From assembly GCF_008831285.2 (NCBI RefSeq), contig NC_045147.1, positions 1,266,001 to 1,330,000 of the forward strand: DNA of 64,000 nt, read 5' to 3'. The position numbers and the translations under genes were made by a program. The notes below the pieces were generated by a model. The model had not been told where the DNA came from and searched no databases. It saw only the letters and a program-made list of their open reading frames with translations. Shown here piece by piece: positions 56,802 through 64,000 of the stretch. This DNA is from Nymphaea colorata (lineage: Eukaryota; Streptophyta; Magnoliopsida; Nymphaeales; Nymphaeaceae). Each line of letters begins with the position of its first letter. Positions within the stretch are counted from its first letter, which is position 1.

Positions 56802-57066
56802 TATTGGAGAGGAAAATCAGTTTGCTGATTTTCAGGAATCAAGAAAAAAAAAATCTTTCCTATACATCAAAGAGGAAAATCAGAAGGTGAAATTTTAGGA
56901 AAGAAATTATATTCTTTCCTAAGATTGTGATCTCTCAATCCCAAAATTTGTGGGATCTGTATATGTCTGTAAAGTTTTATAAATACCTCACCATATGTGA
57001 AATGAAAGATTAAGTTAGCTCACTCATTTTTTTTTTTTCTCTCGTTTCATCACGTTCTTCTTCACA
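56802..57066 (+). repeat. 3' LTR of the young copia
   Basis: 265 bp. Compared with the 5' LTR: c to t in gaaattt(c/t)agg, tatatg(c/t)ctg, agtt(g/t)tata, agtt(g/a)gct, and a longer T tract before ctctcg. Followed by TSD agttg. Confidence 0.96.
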
Positions 57067-57071
57067 AGTTG

Positions 57072-58680
57072 CACATTGTGATTATAATTAAAAGAATGGA
57101 AAAATGAAGCATGAGGGACAATGGGCTTATAATAACTTCTGAACAGTCAACCAGCAGCTCTGAAGTACAAAGGCTCAAATAAATCAAAGATTTGTATAGC
57201 AATCATTTACATTTCAGATCAAGTAAGAGCTATACAGTAGAAACAAAAAACACATAGCAACCAAAAGGACAAGAGCAAACAGATGCAAAAAGACATTTAC
57301 AACTCAGATGACGTTAAGAGAACAACTACAGCAGGTCCGGAATTCACAAAATTAATCCTGTGGGCTTGATCTGCAAGCTGTGAGAACTTCTACGCAAAAC
57401 CTCCATGATCGTCGGCTCGACTCCTTAACCATCTGCTCCAGCTACTGTGATTAGAAACTAGAATAATGTCAGTACGTTTCTGCCTAATGTTCCACCATCA
57501 TGGATTACAGAAAGATATTGTCTATGTTAAACCACGTATTAGTTTGGTTACCTCAGAAGAGCAGCCGATGAAACCAACTTCGAAGTCTCGACCGGTACAA
57601 CGTACTCACGGTCTGGACAACACTCAACCCGAAACCCGTTTTCCTCATTAATATTTACGTTTTCAATGAAAGAGAAAACGGCAACTGCCAACCTTGCGGG
57701 CCAGGTGTGTTACCGCACTTGGCTCATGGTTTGGATCCTGCCTATCACGAGCGGACCCAGACCCAAAGTCCAACACACCCGATTCTGAAATCCCACTACA
57801 AATCTCCTCTCCGGCATGATACTTGACAAAGTAAGCTACCACTGCTTTCCTCGACACTAGCTGCACACAAATTTCCGATTCCTCAATCTCAAGCCATACC
57901 CCTGCAACACATCCTGCTTTATGCCATATGTGAAGTTATTCCCTGTCATATCTGGCTGAGGCAGAGCCATTGACAAGAGTAAAGCCTTTAGGTGTCCATC
58001 GATTTGCCAGCTGGATATCCCTCCTCTGCAGCCAGTCAAGAGCGGGCAGACGTTCCTCGCATGCAGATGACATGAATCACTGGGCCCTTAGGTGAGCAGG
58101 ATTGTACCAAACCCACCTCCTTCATGGCGCGCAGGTTCCTTTCCTCTGAACTAAGTTCCATATATCTTTAAAGTTCGACTGAGTCGATGAGTCAACTCAC
58201 TGAACCGGTGACCCAGTCATCTTATCTGAGTCCGAGTCATGGGTTGGGTTTGCCAACTATGTTTTTAGATATATGTCTCCATGGGTTAGTCTCTTCAGTT
58301 TTACAAATTAATACACAAGTAATCAGACTATGTACAATGAGGATCTCAAACTAAAAATTGAGAAAAACAAAGCAGCTTACATGAACAAACATAAAGATGA
58401 TAACTCCGGCAGGATACCGCAAACTCTGAACATCACTTATGTACGAGGGAAGTGATCCAGTTAATCTGGAAAACGCGATAATAACCATAGCATATTACCA
58501 ATTTTTGCTACTAAACTGAATCTAACTGAAATTCCAGTAGGCAATGTAAAGCAGAACTTCTTATGATGCAATCAGAAATACTAATTCCAGTTGATATCCT
58601 AGAAATTTTACAAGAATCATAAGCATGAACAATGTGCAAGAAATATAGATTGAAAGTAAGCAGTAAATATATGAAAAACC
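57072..58680. other. No intact gene; minus-strand coding-like traces
   Basis: 57660-58060 has moderate GC and two adjoining minus-strand open stretches (SWQIDGHLKALLLSMALPQP and, next to it, MQLVSRKAVVAYFVKYHAGE) without a recognised family. 58160-58260 is rich in gagtcgatgagtcaactcac-like words resembling a small inverted-repeat element. The young copia was inserted at the left edge of this segment. Confidence 0.45.
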
Positions 58681-58684
58681 TTAC

Positions 58685-58798
58685 TATGTGATTATCAGGG
58701 TAAGCCCAATAAAAGCCATGAATTGCAATAAACATTAGGTTAGATGCGACCAGCACATAAATGCTGAGAGAATGCCTTCCTATCCACTCCAACATAAA
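58685..58798 (-). pseudogene. HGSNAT-like acetyltransferase exon
   Basis: Minus strand: acceptor gtcagcatttag, then 38 codons FMLEWIGRHSLSIYVLVASN, then LMFIAIHGFYWAYPDNHI, ending at donor ata|gtaagg. This fits the penultimate exon of plant heparan-alpha-glucosaminide N-acetyltransferase-like membrane proteins (pattern xEWxGMHxLxIYVLxACNxxPxxxQGFYWxxPxNNIV), which carry many membrane helices. No other exon of the gene was recognised within 1.5 kb upstream or downstream on this strand, so it is a lone exon: either a gene fragment or one exon of a gene with very diverged neighbours. Confidence 0.6.
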
Positions 58799-60380
58799 CT
58801 AAATGCTGACCTAAAACGCATATATTTAAAGGAAATTGCAGTAGAACTAACAAAAGAACTAATAGAAATTGCAATCGAAGCAAGAAGGAAAAGAACCAAA
58901 CAAAAATTCATGATTGTGTATGTAGTGACCTTGAACTTTTCTCTTACACAAGAATTTTTAATTCAAAGGTTTATCATATTTTGGAGTCCACATTACATTT
59001 TAGATTTTAGATTTGGATCCAAACTGACACACTAAACTTTGATGAAAAAGCAAAGGTACGGACTGACCTATATTGGTAGTTAAGCAAGATTTCATGCTAG
59101 ACTAGATTGTTTGATTATTTTATGATATTGTAAATTATGTTTGAATTACTTTATGATTTTAGAAATGAGTGTTTGATTATGGATGTTGACGAGAAGAAAC
59201 GAGTGTTTGATTATGGATGTTGACGAGAGGCTAAGCTGAATGTATTGAATTAGAGTCTCTATTGTGCCTAAGCATAAGTTCAAGATATGCATACACTATA
59301 GTCCCTCATTATGTTATATGATTGTTATAACATACTTGCGCTTTAATAATTATAGAAATTGATTTCAAAGTAATTTATAACAAATAAAATATTCTGGAAC
59401 TGCTGACGTACTGAACAAATTATACATTTAATTTCGAGGAAAATTGATTTTTGCTTTTTCATAAAAAATCCCTTAAGTGGACTTCATTTTTGCATTTGAG
59501 TAGGTTTTGTTTTCTGATACACTGTGGTAGAAAATTTATTTCTACAAATTTAAACGTCAAAAATTTAGGAGCCCTATTGAGAATGAAAGCTAACGTAGTC
59601 ATGCATGTTCTCGTAAAAAATCTTGGCTATTGGATTTCTGCAAAAACAAGCTTATACTGGTTAGTCACCTCTATAGATTACAGATTATTCCCACCCAAAT
59701 GTTTCCTGTTTGTACCCCCGCGGTTTCTTTCTCCAACTTTTTCTCTTTCCTCCCCCAGTGTATTTTTCCAAAGAATACGTCGCTCTTTACCATTGCCCCC
59801 CTCTTCGGCCTCAAGTCTGCTTCCTCCGAGAGTCCCTCTCAGTAAGTTATCGGTTCCTTTTATGTTTCTGTTGCTCGAATAGTCTTCACAAAGAGACAAG
59901 CTCTACACAACAGGTCAGACATAGACAATTGCTCTACTGGTTCCTTTTCATCACCCGCAGATCACCACTACAAATTTTAGGGTTCAATAATGCGCGTTTT
60001 TGAGGATGTCATTGTCGAAAATGAGTTTGCCCCATTAAAAGCTGATTGACAAATCCTCCCACCCTTTGACTTCACTCTCCTCTTTGTTCTCCCAGCTCAC
60101 TCCCTTGTCTTGCTTCCCTCTCTCATCTCTTTTCGACATCTTAGATGGCTTGCCTCCAGAATCTTCAAAGAGGAAATCCAAAGCCAATGGAGGAAGAAAA
60201 CAGTGTGGAGAAAAAGGCACTCTAATCAGCTGAAGTATTGATTCAATTTTAGAGTCATTCAGATCAGGTATTTTTTGAAGATGTAATACGATCCATCTCA
60301 GGGGTCCTTATCAAGTGGTTACACTTTCTTCATGCGCATCAATTCTGTCAACATCAAGGAGTGGTGTGTGGTAATAAATT
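58799..60380. other. No gene seen; leader-like block at 59700-59850
   Basis: Mostly AT-rich. 59700-59850 is C/T-rich and ends at a good donor (tctca|gtaagtt), like a plant 5' leader exon on the + strand. Nothing coding follows before the copia LTR. A short duplication, gtgtttgattatggatgttgacgag, is visible twice near 59168 and 59203. Confidence 0.45.
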
Positions 60381-60603
60381 TGTTAGGCAATCAGTCTTTT
60401 TAGAAATATCATCTTGTAAAGTGTATAAATATCTCTCATCCGCTTAATAACAAGAAGAAGAAGAGTTCTATGCGCAGGGTCTCTTGCTATCTCTATTTCT
60501 GCAGATCCGTTTCTTCTTTCTTCTTCTTCACCTTTCATTGCCCTGTTCTGCAATACAACAGGGCAGTTCCGTTTTTTTTTTTTACATTTCTTTTTTCTTG
60601 ACA
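60381..60603 (+). repeat. Probable 5' LTR of the truncated copia
   Basis: Begins tgttaggcaa and ends cttgaca next to the primer-binding site; a TATA-like gtataaatatc is at 60421. The start is inferred from the TGTT terminus because the 3' LTR is outside or lost. Confidence 0.6.
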
Positions 60604-60616
60604 TGGCATCAGAGCT
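60604..60616 (+). other. Primer-binding site (tRNA-iMet)
   Basis: tggcatcagagct, one mismatch from TGGTATCAGAGC. Confidence 0.85.
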
Positions 60617-60849
60617 GTGACACCTGGGCTGTGCTGTTCAACCGTGCTACTACATTTTTTGATACCATCTAACTACTATGGCTTTAACCACTCGGAACCA
60701 TCAAAAAACGCCTCAAGTTTAGGGGGAGATGATTCTAGAAGTAGGAGGGAAGGGTCAGAAGTTTTTGTGATTTCGTCAATCCACTTTTTTTGCATCATTT
60801 AGACAATCCAGGTTTGGTGCTTGTTTTTCAATCTCTGACCTGAGGAAAC

Positions 60850-61738
60850 CATTCGACCTGGAGCCGGTCGATGATCATGGCACTTATCGCGAAATAAGAT
60901 CGGGTTTGTCGATGGATCTTTACCTGAACCAGACATTGTATCATCAGAACACATTTTTTGGAGACATTGTAACACAATGGTTTTATCTTGGATTACAAAG
61001 TCTTTGTCTAAGGAAATAGCCCCTAGTGCAATCTATGCAACATTTGCTAAAGAAGTTTGAGAAGATTTGTATGAACGTTTTACCCAAGGTACCAGACCTA
61101 GAAAATTCCAGACTAAGACTATGGTAAACTGACATGTTCGAGGATTCCAGTCTGTTGTTGAATATTTTACCAAGCTCAACTTCTATTGGGATGAGCTAGC
61201 CTTTTATGAGCCTCTGCTGGTATGTACCTGTGGTGTGATGAAGAATTTTTTTTGAAAAATTAGATGAAGAAAAAGTGATTCAGTTTTTAATGGGTTTGAA
61301 CGAGTCGTTTAATGCTGTTAGAGGACAACTACTCTGTGTATATCCTCTTCTTTTGTTGGGAAGGTGTATTCTATGATCTTGCACGAAGAAAAACAGAGAG
61401 AAGCTAGGCTTTCTCCCTCAACAGAGCACATGAGCTTTGCTGCTCTCAACTTTGGTCCTCGTCAATATAGAGGCAAAAATCAGAAACGTCCACAACTGAC
61501 CTGCTCATATTGCCAAGGAGTTGGACATATTAGAGACCGATGCTTCAAGTTACATTGTTATCCTACCAACTTTAAAGGATCTGCTACTAGACATGGCATG
61601 TTCAAGAATGATAAACAATCAAACATAGGAAAGGATGCGGAAGATGTGAATGCCCTGGTGCTGCCAACTCTATCAATGCAAATCAAATTTCTGCAACCAG
61701 TGGTGCAGAATCTAGTAAGGATGTTGCAACAGCGTTAA
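60850..61738 (+). pseudogene. gag of the truncated copia
   Basis: Reads NKIGFVDGSLPEPD, then MVLSWITKSLSKEIAPSAIY, EVWEDLYERFTQG, VVEYFTKLNFYWDELAFYEP, VCTCGVMKNF and VIQFLMGLNESFNAVRGQLL across frames with stops. The CCHC knuckle CSYCQGVGHIRDRC is at 61503-61544, followed by FKLHCYP. Same gag type as at 52549. Confidence 0.88.
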
Positions 61739-61819
61739 CCATGGAGTACAAAGAGGTTATGCAACTTGTCAACAAAAATTTCTCCCATTCAATTGCCAAT
61801 TTTGCAGGTATTTTTGTAT

Positions 61820-63304
61820 TGTATTGTTGTGTGATCACTGGCTCATTGATAATGGGGCCACCGATCACATGACCACTTCTTTGAATTTCATGACAAACAC
61901 CTATAAACTTGAAAGGCCCTTTCCTATACGCCTTCCTAACAATGAACTTGTTTATGGAACTCACAAAGGACAAGTTAGTCTTACACCTACTCTAATCTTG
62001 GAAGATGTTTTGTACATTCCTAACTTCAAATTTAACCTTTTGTCCGTAAGCCAATTCACAAAATCGTTGAACTGCAAACTAGTTTTTCATTCCTCTGGTT
62101 GTGAAATATAGGACTAGAACTCCAGGATGATGATTGGACAGGTTAGCTAAAGAATGGGCTATATTGCTTTGCGCTATATTGCTTTGCAACTCCAACAAAA
62201 GAGACCTTAGGAAGTACCCAATCAACTTTGTGACTTCAGTTTCCTCGGTTCTATTCAGCAATTCTTTACCAATGACATAATGGTTCAATGTATGCAACCA
62301 GCATACCTTTTGACATATAGCATTTTAAGTTGGGACACCCCTCATATAATAGGAATAAATTGTTTTCAGATTACTACTCAGATATCATCTTTGCTAAATG
62401 CTTTTGTGAAGTATGCCTTCTTGCTAACCAAATGCGTCTTCCATTTAGTGTTAAGTGAAATAACTTCACAGAAACCATTTGAAATCATTCATTGCAATAT
62501 ATGGTGGCCTTATTCAAGGCCTTCACTCACTGGAGCCCATTACTTTCCAAGTATAATGTATGACTTTACTAGAACAAAATGTGTGCTTCTCATGTGTCAC
62601 AAGAAAGAAACCAGTTATTTGTTAAAACATTTTTTCAGTCTTGTTGAGAAACAGTTTAGTGCCAAAATTTTGAAATTGAGATTTGATAATGGAATGGGTT
62701 TGTATCGCATGAAGTGGAATGGTATCTACAAGAAAAACAAGTCATTCCTGAAAAAAGTTGCATATGCACACCAGAGTAGAATGGGGTGGTTGAAAGAAAA
62801 TGTAGACACTTGTTAAGTGCAGCTCACGGCTTCCTTTTTCAAGCTAACCTACCAATTCAGTTTTGCGGTGAAAGTGTGTTAACAACAGCCTATTTAATAA
62901 ATAAGACCCCAACTCAATTGCTCAAGGGAAAGACACCTTATGAAATGCTCTTTCAAAAGAAACCTAAATACTCTCATTTAAAAATATTTGGTTGCTTATC
63001 TTATGCAACAAATCTAACACCAAAAGGAAATTTTGACAAAGGAGCTCATACATGCATGTCTCATCGGTATCACTTTGGAAAGAAAGCACATTTATTGTAT
63101 GATTTGGAAATGAACAAAACTTTTTGCAGTAGAGACGTGTTTTTGGAAGAAAAAGTTTCGTTTTTTTTGCATAAAGATGATATTAATCTCAATGTTCTTC
63201 CTTTATCGTTGAATGAGCAACTTTATCAACTTCCTAAAAAAGGAGTGGCAAACTCGAAAAAATCACTTACCACAAGAACCCAATTCAAAGTTACCACAAG
63301 ATAG
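61820..63304 (+). pseudogene. Protease and integrase of the truncated copia
   Basis: Protease core reads WLIDNGATDHM at 61842, so the catalytic D-T/S-G has become D-N-G. It continues EDVLYIPNFKFNLLSVSQFT. Integrase pieces: IIHCNIWWPYSRPSLTGAHY (first Asp changed to Asn in CNI), LRFDNGMG, then VERKCRHLLSAAHGF and TTAYLINKTPTQLLKGKTPY and IFGCLSYATN (62787-63020). Loss of catalytic residues plus stops shows it is inactive. Confidence 0.88.
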
Positions 63305-63386
63305 ACAATCTATTCATCAAGACACAGAACAAACAGAACATGAACTTGAACTGTGAAGGTAATCCAAAATTAGAAGGCCTTCAATA

Positions 63387-63659
63387 TTGCTGAAGGAGTT
63401 TTACTGCAATATGTCATCTTCAAGATCACTGACACAATCACCTCGAAGAGTAAGGTCATCAACTAGATACCCCACATCAGATTTTGTGCCCTTCAATAAA
63501 TTTTCTCCAAACCATCAATCATTTCTTCTTAATATCTCTCGCCTGCCCTCCTACGATGAAGTGAAACAATATCATCGCTGTTGACAAGCCATGGAAGCTG
63601 AAATAAAGGCACCAGAAGAGAACAACACCTTGTCTCTCACACATTACCCTACTGCAGCT
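63387..63659 (+). pseudogene. Start of reverse transcriptase, truncated copia
   Basis: Reads SSTRYPTSDFVPFNKFSPNH, then SRLPSYDEVKQYHRC, stop, QAMEAEIKAPEENNTLSL. This is the copia linker and RT N-terminus (family WxxAMxxEIxALExNxTWSL). It breaks off at the LTR insertion, so the RT active site and RNase H are absent. Confidence 0.8.
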
Positions 63660-64000
63660 TGTTATCACCCTAAATTTTTCCGAAAAGACTGCATTTTTCA
63701 CCACAAATTCAAAACTCAACTCTAGAAGTGAGATTTAAATCCAAAATCTAACTCTCGAATCCAAATAAGGTCCACAATCTGAGTCTAAACCAGAATTGAA
63801 TATTTCAAACTCAAAATCCAAAACTAAAATGAAGACAACAAAATTTGAATTGATGACCACCGCGTGCACGCGCACGGACTTTCCGTTTGTCTTATGTTTC
63901 ATTCTCGTGCCAAGATGTGTTGTTAAACCTAAATTACTCACTAGAACGAGCCGGTGACTAATTGAACACTATTCGGATTCAAAACAAGCCCGTAGTGACT
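63660..64000 (+). repeat. Gypsy-like LTR, copy 3 (runs off window)
   Basis: Starts TGTTATCACCCTAAATTTTTC, the same terminus as copy 2. After 40 bases it skips about 130 bp present in copies 1 and 2, then continues through the shared caaaatttgaa...gatgtgt part to the window end. It lies directly against copia RT sequence, so it is an insertion into that element. Confidence 0.75.

Larger units (their letters stand above)
51314..57066 (+). mobile_element. Young, nearly complete Ty1/copia retrotransposon
   Basis: 5753 bp with two closely matching LTRs (51314-51577 and 56802-57066), an exact 5-bp TSD agttg (51309-51313 and 57067-57071), perfect primer-binding site, gag, protease, integrase, RT, RNase H in copia order, and a purine tract. 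Lesions: a shift near the gag start (52500-52577), stops at 53398 and 53656, a one-base shift at about 53957-53985, and TAG for Trp at 54512. It is therefore not autonomous unless readthrough occurs, but RNA could be mobilised in trans. LTRs differ by at least four substitutions plus a T-tract length change (about 2%), so insertion is recent. Confidence 0.97.
60381..63659 (+). mobile_element. Truncated Ty1/copia retrotransposon
   Basis: 5' LTR (about 60381-60603), primer-binding site, gag, protease, integrase and the start of RT in the + direction. It is cut at 63659 by a gypsy-like LTR. It is related to, but clearly different from, the element at 51314 (similar gag with CTCGVMKxF and integrase with TGAHYF). 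Many stops and shifts; old. Confidence 0.88.

Noticed and set aside
1-64000. CRISPR arrays, bacterial operons, phage or defence genes
   Set aside because: No spaced direct repeats of CRISPR type, no ribosome binding sites or packed genes; introns and retrotransposons show a plant nuclear genome.
1-64000. tRNA or rRNA genes
   Set aside because: I looked for the conserved GGTTCGAATCC-type T-loop and B-box words and rRNA core motifs and saw none convincing; the tRNA-like words seen are retrotransposon primer-binding sites.

Overview
This window is nuclear DNA of a flowering plant. It holds a spliced R2R3-MYB gene with GT/AG introns, Ty1/copia retrotransposons primed by initiator-Met tRNA, hAT transposon remnants, small TIR elements with target-site duplications (TSDs), many (CT)n, (CA)n and (TA)n microsatellites, and broken pieces of typical plant genes (UGD, URT1, LEPA/EF4, an HGSNAT-like acetyltransferase). 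Base composition is AT-rich with no operon-like gene packing. I could not assign the species. All identifications rest on motif recognition; no database search was possible.

Layout. 1-5.9 kb: decayed gene pieces, namely a UDP-glucose dehydrogenase (UGD) pseudogene, a uridylyltransferase (URT1-like) exon and several unassigned exon-like blocks. 6-8.8 kb: short tandem repeats, microsatellites and a possible small TIR element. 8.86-14.15 kb: a degenerate hAT element whose left half contains two exons of chloroplast translation factor LEPA/EF4 with an intron, followed by a broken BED/hAT transposase. 14.2-25.4 kb: two copies of a gypsy-like long terminal repeat, a 45-bp tandem array beside one of them, a coiled-coil gene remnant and a possible minus-strand 5' leader. 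25.4-34 kb: mostly gene-free, with several non-autonomous DNA elements, one of them (33745-33937) with a perfect 8-bp TSD. 34.4-35.06 kb: a deleted LINE. 35.56-39.8 kb: a degenerate copia on the minus strand. 40.5-45.7 kb: a degenerate copia on the plus strand with both LTRs and a nested hAT MITE. 47.7-49.06 kb: the MYB gene, the only gene I consider intact. 51.3-57.07 kb: a young, nearly complete copia element with matching LTRs and a 5-bp TSD. 58.7 kb: one exon of an HGSNAT-like gene on the minus strand. 60.4-63.66 kb: a fourth, truncated copia, cut by a third copy of the gypsy-like LTR that runs off the window.

How it fits together. This is a transposon-dominated intergenic region around one functional-looking regulatory gene. 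The copia copies are independent insertions of different age. Nesting gives partial order: a Tip100-type MITE landed in the plus-strand copia, another repeat landed in the minus-strand copia, and a gypsy-like LTR landed in the fourth copia. I found no sign of a previously undescribed system such as a defence island, biosynthetic cluster or novel RNA. The most unusual items are the LEPA exons inside the hAT span, the tandem array next to the LTR at 20.5-20.85 kb, and a 696-bp TIR element with a 10-bp imperfect TSD.
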